Origin: Korobacter sp963758505
GTDB lineage: Bacteria > Acidobacteriota > Terriglobia > Terriglobales > Acidobacteriaceae
Direction: 5' to 3'
DNA: 64,000 nucleotides
NCBI GenBank assembly: GCA_963758505.1
Contig: CAVWVJ010000001.1
Location: 1,798,001 to 1,862,000 of the forward strand
Shown one piece after another: positions 23,542 through 33,898 of this stretch. Position 1 is the stretch's first letter. Each line of letters starts with the position of its first letter. A program made the translations under genes and the position numbers. The notes below the pieces were generated by a model. The model saw only the letters and a list, made by a program, of their open reading frames with translations, had not been told where the DNA came from and did not search any database.

Positions 23542-25065
23542 CTAACGCTTGGTTAGGTCCTTATGACAGCTGGCGCAGAATGCCGCGTTATTTGCCTGGT
23601 CCTTGATCAGCAGATCGGGCTTCGCCGAGGCATGCGGCTGGTGGCATGACAGGCAGTTGATCTTCGCGTAAGTTTTCGTGAGATCGCTTGGATCCGGGAC
23701 GTCGGAGATCGGGTGGCCGTTGACCGGATGCCCACGCCCGAACTTGATCGGCAGCACGACGACCTTATTTTTGGTGAAGTAGTCTTCCGGCAACCTGACC
23801 TTTCCATCGAAGATAGCGATCAGGTGGTCGGCTTCCAGCTTCTTCGGGGCTGGGGCTTCGGGCCCGTGGCACTCCAGGCACAACTGGTCCGGTTTGGCAG
23901 TGCGCAGCAGGTGCTCGTTGTCGCCCCCGTGTGGCTCGTGACAGGTGGCGCAACCCTGCCGGAAGGCCGGTTGGTGCAGATGGGCCTTCTTCATCTGGTC
24001 GGCCTGGTCGCTGTGACATGCCAGGCAGGCTTGTACGGGGTCAGGCTGCAGGAATCCGGGAGTCTTCCCTGCATGCGGATTGTGGCACGCGATGCAATCT
24101 CCCTGCGCCCCGGGATGTTGCACCTTTGCAGTTTCGATCTTCTTGGCCTGATCCTCGTGACAAGTCACGCAGATCGCCTTGGAATCGCTGTTGGTGAGAA
24201 CCACTTTCCCGTCTTTTGCCGGCTGGTGACACGTATCGCACGCGTTGCTGGCAAACGGCATGTGGGTGAACTTCTGCAGCAGCTTGGGCTGCGCCGATTG
24301 GTGCGGATCGTGGCACTGGGTGCAGTTCGCAGTCGCGAAGGGCTGGCCGTTGTGCGCCTTTACCAGCGCTTCATCCTTGGCATCGTGGCAGTCGAGACAG
24401 AGTGCCGGGGCCGCCTTCGTCAGATGGAAATCGAACTCCTGCTTTCCCACCTCGCCAACCTTGTGGGTGACGTGACAGGTGTCGCAGCCCATGTCGAGTG
24501 CAGCGTGGCGGCTGCCGCCCTTCGGGACGTCCGTGCCCTGGGTGTGGCAGCTCAAGCAGAGATTTTCTTTGCTGTCGCCGGAGGTCGCCTTCACCAATTG
24601 GAACTTGTTGGCCGACTGATGGGGATCATGGCATTTGATGCAGTCGCGCACCGCCGGTGGATGCACCGTCCCCTTGAGAGTTGCCGCGTTCTTGTCGGCA
24701 TGGCAGGTGATGCAAAGGGCCTGCGGGGTAGAAGTGATCAGCTTGACGCGGGTAATGTCTTTGTTGACCCTGATCTCATGGCACGAGGTGCAGCCCATCG
24801 CAATCGCGGAGTGGACGTGTGCCCCCTTCGACTTGTCTTCGTGGCACTGTAAACAGGTACTCGAATCCGCCTTTGGATCGAGAGGAACCGGATGGGTGGC
24901 AGCCACCGCCAGCGACGTGCAGCCCACCAGCAGCAGAATTAGCTGGACGAGCCATCGCGGTGTGCGGAAACCGCTCCGCGTTTCACACTGCGAAAAGACC
25001 TCGCAGGGTCTGGTCTCGCTCTCTGCCATACGGGTCGCAACCGTCATTCGCCGAAGCAATCTCAA
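23542..25065 (-). CDS. 16-haem c-type cytochrome, possibly a lipoprotein
   Basis: The 507-residue product contains sixteen CxxCH motifs, from CLQCH near residue 70 to CASCH at the C-terminus, alternating between short CxxCHDPHQS-type and CxxCHxD units, the doubled-CxxCH arrangement. The start is uncertain: TTG 25065 has GGAG 6 bases upstream, whereas ATG 25047 and ATG 25029 lack a site. The hydrophobic signal near residues 40-58 contains LVGC, a plausible lipobox, but AVAA-TH is also a normal cleavage site. If lipidated it would be anchored to the outer membrane. It is followed by an NHL gene in the same unit. Expected role: long-range electron transfer at the envelope. Confidence 0.88.
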   Translation of the reverse strand: MRLLRRMTVATRMAESETRPCEVFSQCETRSGFRTPRWLVQLILLLVGCTSLAVAATHPVPLDPKADSSTCLQCHEDKSKGAHVHSAIAMGCTSCHEIRVNKDITRVKLITSTPQALCITCHADKNAATLKGTVHPPAVRDCIKCHDPHQSANKFQLVKATSGDSKENLCLSCHTQGTDVPKGGSRHAALDMGCDTCHVTHKVGEVGKQEFDFHLTKAAPALCLDCHDAKDEALVKAHNGQPFATANCTQCHDPHQSAQPKLLQKFTHMPFASNACDTCHQPAKDGKVVLTNSDSKAICVTCHEDQAKKIETAKVQHPGAQGDCIACHNPHAGKTPGFLQPDPVQACLACHSDQADQMKKAHLHQPAFRQGCATCHEPHGGDNEHLLRTAKPDQLCLECHGPEAPAPKKLEADHLIAIFDGKVRLPEDYFTKNKVVVLPIKFGRGHPVNGHPISDVPDPSDLTKTYAKINCLSCHQPHASAKPDLLIKDQANNAAFCASCHKDLTKR

Positions 25066-25328
25066 GAACGTCTCCGGTAATCACATTGCACTTGTGCTGC
25101 CGCTTCGCCCTTCCGCAATCGAAAACGACAAGTGGAGACGTTTGAGGCGTTTACGCGAAATAAGTAATACTGGCACCCCAGAGGACGCGAGGGTTACGCG
25201 CGACGATTTGGGTCTTCTCGCCCAGAGCCGTTGCGAAATTCCGCAGCGCAAACGGAGAGCCTCATCGTTCGCTTGGCAGGGCCTGCTGGGATTCCCGTTC
25301 CCTTTTAGGAGCAGCTACTCGTCGGGCC

Positions 25329-26858
25329 TTAGGCGAGGCAGTCCTGCCGGGCATAGCTTATTTGGGCCGAAGTGTTGTCGAGGGGGGCGCGGAAGCCAAC
25401 GTACCCGTCGGGCCGCACGATGATCAGTTTCTTGCCGCTGCCCAGCAGCTTTCGTCCCGCATCGTCGAGGGAAGAAACCGAAAGCCGAACGATCTCCGCG
25501 AAACGAAAACTCTCTTGGAGTGCGCCGCTCTCTGCCTCCGAACCGTCGAGAAGAATCGCGCGGTGTTTCGCTGCTGTCCAGTCTTGCAGGAGTGTCGAAG
25601 CGCCGGACCCGTTGGTCAAACCGAGATCCGGCATGCGATCTCCAGCCCGCAGCTCTCCATCTCCACCATGGTCGGCCACGATCGAGGAGGAACGGTACTC
25701 GATCGAGGTTTCGGAGATAAATCCCATCGCTGCTTGCTGGATCGGGTGCAGCTTGGAGATCAGGGGGAGTAGCGCGTCGCGAGCACCCGTCAGCAGAGGC
25801 TCGGAGAGGGTGGCCATCTTCAGGCCGCGCTCCGTGAACTTCAAGAGCGACTTCCCAACGGCGCCCCTTTCCTCCTCGTAGCTATCGAGCAAGCTGTCAT
25901 CGGCGCCGCGAGCGACGGCCGCCAGCTTCCATGCCAGGTTCGCAACATCCTGGATCCCGGTATTCATGCCCTGGCCGCCTACGGGAGAATGGATGTGCGA
26001 GGCATCGCCGGCCAGGAATGCGTTCCCGCTGCGATAGTGCTTCGCCTGGCGGTCGTTCACGTGAAAGGGCGTCATCCACTCGGACGAGCGGACCGTAACG
26101 CGCACGCCAGCTTCATCGACGGCTCGCTGAAAATCCGCCAGCGTCAGTGGACGATCGTCTTCTTGGCCTTGCTTGTCATGCATCGCAACAATCAGCCGGA
26201 CTATCCGGTCGGAGAGCCGTCCCATAAAAACGACATCTCCATGATGCAGGTGAATCACCAGTTCATCCGTGGGAGCATCCGGACCGTCGATCTCAAGATC
26301 CCCGAGGAAGAAAGACAATCCCACACCGCCGCCTTCGAAGGGCGTGCCCGTCATTTCACGAACCCGGCTGTGTGCTCCGTCGCAACCGAGGATCCACCTG
26401 GGACTCAGTTCCTCGGAGGTACCATCAGGGTGGCGGATGGTCGCCTGAAAGGCACCATTCTTTGGGGTGAGCGAGATCAACTCGACCTGACGCTCGGTCT
26501 TCACCCCCAGACCTTCCATGTGCTCGTTGAGCAGCGCCTCTGTCTCCGACTGCGGGAGGAAGAGAACATATGGGTAGCGACTTGGGATCCGTTCCAGTTG
26601 GACGGACAAAATCTCTTTGCCGTCACTCCAGAAGTTCGCCCGCTTCAACTTTCGTCCCCGGGCGACAGCGGCTGCAGCAATCCCGTACCGCTGGAACTGC
26701 TCGAGAGTCCTGGCTTGCACGACTAACGCTTGCGAGTGGCGAGCCATGTGGTCCGCCTTGTCGATGATCCGAACATCAAACCCAAAACGCTTCAACTCAA
26801 TCGCGGCGGTCATCCCGGTAGGTCCCGCGCCAATGATAAGAACCGAAGAAGGCAGCAT
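25329..26858 (-). CDS. FAD-dependent aromatic hydroxylase (PheA/TfdB/PCP-monooxygenase type)
   Basis: The 509-residue product shows all class A flavoprotein hydroxylase signatures. The Rossmann motif is VLIIGAGPTGMTAAIEL at the N-terminus. The DG motif is WILGCDGAHSRVREMTG near residue 160. The GD motif is AFLAGDASHIHSPVGGQGMN near 290. A C-terminal thioredoxin-like domain (ILLDGSEAESG... KLIIVRPDGYVGFRA) follows, as in phenol hydroxylases and rifampicin monooxygenases. It would use NAD(P)H and O2 to hydroxylate an aromatic compound. No catabolic partner genes flank it, so the substrate is open; antibiotic-modifying relatives exist in the same group. Confidence 0.9.
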   Translation of the reverse strand: MLPSSVLIIGAGPTGMTAAIELKRFGFDVRIIDKADHMARHSQALVVQARTLEQFQRYGIAAAAVARGRKLKRANFWSDGKEILSVQLERIPSRYPYVLFLPQSETEALLNEHMEGLGVKTERQVELISLTPKNGAFQATIRHPDGTSEELSPRWILGCDGAHSRVREMTGTPFEGGGVGLSFFLGDLEIDGPDAPTDELVIHLHHGDVVFMGRLSDRIVRLIVAMHDKQGQEDDRPLTLADFQRAVDEAGVRVTVRSSEWMTPFHVNDRQAKHYRSGNAFLAGDASHIHSPVGGQGMNTGIQDVANLAWKLAAVARGADDSLLDSYEEERGAVGKSLLKFTERGLKMATLSEPLLTGARDALLPLISKLHPIQQAAMGFISETSIEYRSSSIVADHGGDGELRAGDRMPDLGLTNGSGASTLLQDWTAAKHRAILLDGSEAESGALQESFRFAEIVRLSVSSLDDAGRKLLGSGKKLIIVRPDGYVGFRAPLDNTSAQISYARQDCLA

Positions 26859-27251
26859 CCACCACTCCCTGTACGCAAAACGCGAACCTCAATAGACTTC
26901 GTGGCGTTTTGCGTCCCAACGCAATGGGAGGTCTCGGCATATAAGTGTCATTGAGCAGCTATGCTCGCTTGTTCTAGACTCCCCGGCTTCTAACCCTCCG
27001 GCTCCCCCCGGAACGAAAATATTAGGCCGATCCTCAAATCGTAGGATGCGAACGTTGCAATCCACGAGGTCCCCGATTTCGTAAGTAGAAATAGAGGCAG
27101 TGACTCTCGCCGAGCGTACACCGAGGCCCAGATCGCGAGTGTCTTTGCTGCCGAATTTGAGGCCTAAACCACTCATAGGTGTGGTCAGCTCCGACCTGCG
27201 AGATGACTTCAGCGCCTATAAGTCACAACCGCATGAAGGAGGAACGAATTT
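26859..27251. other. Interval upstream of a secreted small protein; one doubtful ORF
   Basis: This interval of nearly 400 bases between divergent genes holds one minus-strand frame of 95 codons (26889-27176) with protein-like composition in its first half (ISTYEIGDLVDCNVRILRF) but no ribosome site and a low-complexity, shifted-looking second half. It may be chance or a decayed gene. A good ribosome site (GAAGGAGG) for the following plus-strand gene is at 27235-27243. Nothing else is recognisable. Confidence 0.3.
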
Positions 27252-27695
27252 ATGTTTCGCTTCAAGACATCCCATCTGTGTCTGCTGCTGGGGCTGGCCG
27301 CCCCGGGCTACAGCGTCGCCGCGGAGGCACATTACTGCATCGCGGTAAATGGCGGCTTCGGCCATGGCGGCACGACGTTCATTGGAACAGGCTTTGCCGT
27401 GCCCTCGGAGAGCAACTGCGTACCGTGGTCGGGCTTTACGAAGGCGGAGAACACCGTCGTCTTAACGACGACCGGTACTGGGTGCCTTTCCAGTGATGGC
27501 AAAAAGTTGACGGTGAGCGTTTCCAGCGCCGACCCAATGTTCTTTTCCCAACCCGAATCCGATTACATCACATTGTCTCGGACATCGACATCAAAGCCGT
27601 TTGGCAGCGGTCAAGACACCGGCGCCTTCAGTGGCAGCGCCGAAGAAATATCCTGCACGAGCACCTTATTGAAACTCCCCGCAACGCACGACTAA
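27252..27695 (+). CDS. Small secreted protein of unknown function
   Basis: The 147-residue product follows GAAGGAGGAACGAATTT, a strong ribosome site, and has a signal peptide (LCLLLGLAAPGYSVA). The mature part is strand-rich with four cysteines (HYCIAVN, SNCVPW, GTGCLSS, EISCTST) likely forming two disulfides in the periplasm or outside. The composition rich in Gly, Ser and Thr suggests a compact beta protein. I do not recognise a family. It stands alone and is followed by a remarkable hairpin at 27733-27768. Confidence 0.65.
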   Translation: MFRFKTSHLCLLLGLAAPGYSVAAEAHYCIAVNGGFGHGGTTFIGTGFAVPSESNCVPWSGFTKAENTVVLTTTGTGCLSSDGKKLTVSVSSADPMFFSQPESDYITLSRTSTSKPFGSGQDTGAFSGSAEEISCTSTLLKLPATHD

Positions 27696-27732
27696 ACGGG
27701 TCAGAGCAAGACATCTGTGCCGGACTGAAGGA

Positions 27733-27768
27733 GGATGCATGGCCCTGAACAGCAGGAGCCATGCATCC
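27733..27768. terminator. Long perfect hairpin downstream of the secreted-protein gene
   Basis: GGATGCATGGC (27733-27743) and GCCATGCATCC (27758-27768) are perfect 11-bp inverted repeats; inside them CCTG and CAGG also pair, giving a 15-bp stem with one bulged A and a 5-base loop. No T-run follows on either strand, so it may stabilise the mRNA end or be a mobile palindrome rather than a simple terminator. Confidence 0.55.
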
Positions 27769-27934
27769 GGCCAACTCCCAAACCGCTACACTGTGTCTTT
27801 CCTCAGAACGATACGGAGCGGCCGCCGCACACGTTCCCCACAAAGGCCTATCAAAAAGGCGCATCGCAGACAGAACCTCGAGCGAGGGATGATGAATATG
27901 GAAATCCCTGGCGTAACCGCAAAATCTGAATTTG

Positions 27935-28783
27935 TTAGGCAGCCGCCATTGCGGACTCTTCCGAGAAACTCACGATGGTTTGCTTCAGCTGCGAATCTAC
28001 CTCGTCGGCTATGGTCATAACGTCAATCAGCAAGAGACTGAAATCGACAGTAGCCAGATTGTTTTGCAGAGTTTGGAAGATGCTGACCTGCAGAATGCGC
28101 GACTCTTCGACAATCATGGCAATCGAGTAGCCTTCGGCATGACGCACTTTGCCATGCAAAACGGCTGCCGGAGACGGCTGTTTTGTCCCTAGCTTTCGAG
28201 GGACCCTCAATCGCTCCACCAGTTCTTGGAACAGCGCCGGCAAGTGCCCGGTGCGCTGCCCGTCAGTGAGCGGCAGGTTGGTCAATTCGGGTTCTCGCCC
28301 TACCCGAGTCAGCCAATCCGCAATCGTGGCCACGGCATCACGTTCCAGGATGGAAGCCACTCTTTCAGTATTCAGCAATTGTCGTGTCCCCCTACGACTA
28401 ACCCTCTCTCGGATAAGTTCGACCAGCGCTGGAATGCCCATAGGCTTCACCAGCACCTCGTCAGCCTGCAACAGGATGGCGGTCATCGCCTCTTTCAAAG
28501 CGGGATAACCGGTGAAGACCAAGGTCACCGCGTCAGGATTCTTGTGTCGCATGGCACTTACGACTGTGAATCCATCTCCCGCTCCAGGCATATGCAGATC
28601 GGAGAGGAGAACATCGAAATCTTGCGTGTCAATGAGATGTAATGCTTCGCTCACAGCCGCGGCGGTCGTGACTACGAAGTTGTTTAACTCGAGAGCGGCG
28701 GCCAAGGAGACGCGAAGCGTTTCATTGTCGTCTACGATCAGCATTCTTAGTTTTTCTGCGGCGGTTTCGCCCTGTGTGACCAT
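27935..28783 (-). CDS. Response regulator with C-terminal RsbRD-like helical domain
   Basis: The first 120 residues are a CheY-type receiver: MLIVDDNETLR with the acidic pair, VLLSDLHMP with the phospho-acceptor aspartate, VFTGYP with the conserved Thr, and VLVKPM with the lysine. The remaining 160 residues are helical and start with VASILERDAVATIADWLTRVGREPEL, then HLPALFQELVERL and HAEGYSIAMIVEESRILQVSIFQTLQNNL. This pattern resembles the RsbRD N-terminal sensor domain usually found in front of histidine kinases or STAS proteins. A receiver fused to it is unusual. No kinase gene is adjacent, so it is an orphan regulator. No DNA-binding or enzymatic output domain is visible. Confidence 0.75.
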   Translation of the reverse strand: MVTQGETAAEKLRMLIVDDNETLRVSLAAALELNNFVVTTAAAVSEALHLIDTQDFDVLLSDLHMPGAGDGFTVVSAMRHKNPDAVTLVFTGYPALKEAMTAILLQADEVLVKPMGIPALVELIRERVSRRGTRQLLNTERVASILERDAVATIADWLTRVGREPELTNLPLTDGQRTGHLPALFQELVERLRVPRKLGTKQPSPAAVLHGKVRHAEGYSIAMIVEESRILQVSIFQTLQNNLATVDFSLLLIDVMTIADEVDSQLKQTIVSFSEESAMAAA

Positions 28784-29044
28784 CTAGATCTCATTTCTGC
28801 ACACCGAAGCATGTACTGCTCCATTCAGAAGTGTGGCAGAGTTCGGATTCCAGTGCTGACCCGTATAGCTCACCTTGCTTTTCACCCCGGGTGAGTAAAT
28901 CGCGTTACTTCGGAAGTATGAGCAGAACCTCTGAGGTATTCGGCCCTCCCGCGGCAGACGCGGTGTCAGGAACATCTTCGGAGGGGGAACAGAAAGGGCG
29001 AGGCGGGCGAGGCGAAGCAAATTCAGTAAGTGCCTGAAAAGAAA

Positions 29045-29120
<76 letters not shown>

Positions 29121-29219
29121 TGTGGCGGGCGCACGAGGAAGGTGCGCATTTGAATTGTAACCAGATTTATTGTAAGCGAGCAGCCGCGCGATCGTCAAAA
29201 AATCCCGAACCGGATGCCT

Positions 29220-30104
29220 TCACCAATACCATTCCGAGGCATCCAACTGGGGCTCATCACCCGGAGGGAAGATGCCGTACTTCTCGCCCAGCCAGGCGCG
29301 CAACCCCTCCGGCAACGTGGCGCTGACCTCCTGCCACGTCAGCATCTGGCAACGCATGCGGAGGTCGTAAGCGCGCACGCATTGCATCACGGCAAACCAT
29401 TGTTCGCGAAGATCGAGGCGTCGCGCATCCGCAATCACGCAGAAGCTGGCATCGGTGGCGCGGGCCGCAAGCAGACTGCGTAACAACTGGTATCCCGCGT
29501 AGCCCTCTTCCCTGCGCGGCAGCGCCGCACAATCGAAGGTCTCGCGGAAGTCGCGATACCGTTCCATCATCGCAACCTGGCAGCATTGGAAGTCCGCCTC
29601 GGTCAACTTCGCCTCCACGAGCACATTGCCGAATCGCATATCGACTTCGGTGCGATCGCGATGACCGTTTTCCAGCGGCGCAGCCACGCGGACCCCAAAC
29701 TCCGGCCGTGTCCCCGGATCGACGGTCATCAATCTGTGCAACTTCCCTTCCGCGAGCGCCTTCGGGTTGCAGAAGATATTCATCAGCAACGCATCGGAAC
29801 TGGTGCAGGAGTCCAGTTCGCGCCACTGCCTGCTTTCATGCCTGGGAAGATGCCGGCGGCCGGTATGCGGCTTGCTCAGCCGTTTTCGCCAGGCGGGTGT
29901 GCGGGCGATCGCCGCAAAGCTTTCGGGAAAGAAATTTCCATGGGCACGGGCGTCGTTCGACAACGTGTACACCACGACGGCGTCGCGGCCATAGCTGAGG
30001 GCAGACGAGAGCGACTGCTCCTCGGCCAGCTTCCGGTTGCGGGCGATGATCTCCCCCCGAAGCGCCCGTGCATAGCCAAACGGAATCCCGGTCCCTGATG
30101 CCAT
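29220..30104 (-). CDS. PD-(D/E)XK nuclease-like protein (PGN_0703-type, putative)
   Basis: I place the start at ATG 30104 (MASGTGIPFGYARALRGEII); the frame stays open upstream only by overlapping the next small gene. The 294-residue product has a core VDMRFGNVLVEAKLTEADF near residue 165, in which D...E-x-K is the metal-binding signature of PD-(D/E)XK nucleases. Later GYQLLRSLLAARATDASFCVIADARR and WQEVSATLP complete an alpha/beta fold. The pattern resembles proteins annotated as PGN_0703-family putative restriction endonucleases. No methyltransferase is adjacent, so a restriction role is unproven. It ends about 100 bases from tRNA-Asn. Confidence 0.5.
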   Translation of the reverse strand: MASGTGIPFGYARALRGEIIARNRKLAEEQSLSSALSYGRDAVVVYTLSNDARAHGNFFPESFAAIARTPAWRKRLSKPHTGRRHLPRHESRQWRELDSCTSSDALLMNIFCNPKALAEGKLHRLMTVDPGTRPEFGVRVAAPLENGHRDRTEVDMRFGNVLVEAKLTEADFQCCQVAMMERYRDFRETFDCAALPRREEGYAGYQLLRSLLAARATDASFCVIADARRLDLREQWFAVMQCVRAYDLRMRCQMLTWQEVSATLPEGLRAWLGEKYGIFPPGDEPQLDASEWYW

Positions 30105-30109
30105 GCCGG

Positions 30110-30340
30110 TTATGGTATCCCCTTCTTCCCGGCCGCCTGCATCCACCGGCGCAGCGCCACCAGCGCCCAGATCGCTTCGACCACTCCGAACGGCCAGGCT
30201 CCCTGGAGAAATCCGTAAGCCGATCCCAGGGCACAGGCGACGGCGAAGCCCAGGATGTATCCCCGGCCGCGCGCCTCCAGCGCATAGCACACCAGCATAA
30301 GGGTAACGGCCAACAACCCGAACAGTGAGAGGCGATTCAT
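30110..30340 (-). CDS. Small two-helix membrane protein
   Basis: ATG 30340 starts a 76-residue product with two or three hydrophobic segments (LSLFGLLAVTLMLVCYALEA, YILGFAVACALGSAYGFLQG and VVEAIWALVALRRWMQ) and a basic C-terminus (RRWMQAAGKKGIP). It belongs to no family I can name, although short conserved membrane proteins of this pattern are common in many bacteria. It ends 5 bases before the nuclease-like gene and probably shares its transcript. Confidence 0.6.
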   Translation of the reverse strand: MNRLSLFGLLAVTLMLVCYALEARGRGYILGFAVACALGSAYGFLQGAWPFGVVEAIWALVALRRWMQAAGKKGIP

Positions 30341-30385
30341 GAGGGATGCGCTGCCGCATTCTACCGGACTCACCTGCTTGTGTGA

Positions 30386-30415
30386 TTGACCCGGCTTCTT
30401 TCAAAATGTTATAAA
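30386..30415 (+). promoter_or_regulatory. Probable sigma-70 promoter for the pyrophosphatase gene
   Basis: TTGACC (30386-30391) and TATAAA (30410-30415) are separated by 18 bases, close to the sigma-70 consensus. Transcription would start near 30422 and leave a leader of about 355 bases before hppA. Confidence 0.6.
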
Positions 30416-30775
30416 TGCTCGCCTTTTGAGGTGCGCTATCGGAGCCGATGGGTTCCCCTGGCGCTGATCCTTTGACGCGGCCAAACCTCAAACACACTTC
30501 CGTCTGAAGTGGAAGCGCGTCCGACCTCGGCGAAGCAAATTCATTTCGCCAAGGACCCGAGTTGACGAGGTATTCCGATTTTGGTCAGTGATGTCGTTTG
30601 CCCACGCATCAAAACGTGTGCAATGCGCTCTGATGGGAGAAAATCGGCGGTGCTGCAAGATCCGCCCACCACCGATGTCCGCCACGCAACGGCCGGCGGA
30701 GATCCACCTATGACTTTTAATCATGGGGAGCTGCAGGTATTGCCTGCCGTCACAGCATCCCCTGGAGGAAACGCA
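30416..30775 (+). other. Long, structured 5' leader of hppA
   Basis: The leader has several potential stems. CACTTC-CGTCT-GAAGTG (30495-30511) is a perfect 6-bp hairpin. ACCTCG (30524-30529) pairs with CGAGGT (30566-30571) around an inner GGCGAA...TTCGCC stem (30529-30550; the two stems share one G). No open frame with a ribosome site fills it, and it matches no riboswitch consensus that I can recognise. The hppA ribosome site GGAGGAA ends it. Confidence 0.45.
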
Positions 30776-33262
<2,487 letters not shown>

Positions 33263-33280
33263 CTCTTCTTAAACGGAAAG

Positions 33281-33311
33281 AAGCGCCATCTTTTAGGGAT
33301 GGCGCTTTTTT
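33281..33311 (+). terminator. Intrinsic terminator of hppA
   Basis: AAGCGCCATC (33281-33290) and GATGGCGCTT (33298-33307) form a perfect 10-bp stem with a 7-base loop, followed by a run of T's to 33311. It is 19 bases after the hppA stop. Confidence 0.95.
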
Positions 33312-33327
33312 AGTTTTTCCAGGAGGT

Positions 33328-33807
33328 CTAGCTTGCTTGGGCCCGTGAACTCAGAACTTGCTTGTTGAGCAACTCTCTCAGGTATGGCGATAGGTATAGC
33401 TCGATTTTCAATTGTTGTCCGAGAGACAGGTACTTGAATCCGCGTACCTCTCCGTAGCATTCCTCCGAACCGCACTGGCAGACGAACGGGTTCGGGGTGG
33501 ACTCATACAAGGTGAGATAGTTCAACGTAATCTCATCCCCTTCTTTCAGCAGGCGCAAGGCGCGCAGCGTCAGCTCGCTCCAATCGATATAGGCGGAAGG
33601 ATTGCAGGCGTGTTGGATCAGGCGATGCAGGTCTCCGGCGCTTCGCACATAATGCGCATCGTCGAGCCGGAGAAATCGATCGTCGAGTGTTGGCCCACTC
33701 GCACGGTAAAACAGAAACAGCGCTTGGTCGCGAGCAACATTCTCGCGAGTGAAGATTCCAAGTTCGTCATCGCCGCGAATCTGAACCGCCAAGTGCGCTG
33801 CACTCAC
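33328..33807 (-). CDS. Bacterial SET-domain protein (putative protein-lysine methyltransferase)
   Basis: The 159-residue product is a compact SET domain. GIFTRENVARDQALF matches the first SET strand. LIQHACNPSAYIDW corresponds to the NHxCxPN motif that binds SAM, with the first Asn replaced by Gln. GDEITLNYLTLYES matches the GEEI...YDY catalytic motif. CQCGSEECYGEVRGFKYL is a post-SET-like cysteine cluster (CxCGSxxCxG). SET enzymes methylate lysines on proteins; bacterial members may target ribosomal or nucleoid proteins. There is no obvious substrate gene next to it, though a basic histone-like protein lies at 38.6 kb. It is unusual but not unique in bacteria. Confidence 0.82.
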   Translation of the reverse strand: MSAAHLAVQIRGDDELGIFTRENVARDQALFLFYRASGPTLDDRFLRLDDAHYVRSAGDLHRLIQHACNPSAYIDWSELTLRALRLLKEGDEITLNYLTLYESTPNPFVCQCGSEECYGEVRGFKYLSLGQQLKIELYLSPYLRELLNKQVLSSRAQAS

Positions 33808-33898
33808 GAGTGGCCTCCGGAAGAGGAGTTCCGCACTTAGCTTCGCTCAGCTTGGCCCGCCTGCAGCTGGATTATTCCTTAGCTTCCCATTTCGACTT

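Noticed and set aside
26889..27176. 95-codon minus-strand frame beginning MSGLGLKFGSK
   Set aside because: Protein-like in its first half but without a ribosome site and ending in low-complexity sequence; kept only as a note in the interval entry.
30416..30775. A c-di-GMP (GEMM) or other named riboswitch in the hppA leader
   Set aside because: The base pairs seen do not match the conserved core sequences of GEMM or of the common riboswitch classes I know; only an unassigned structured leader is supported.
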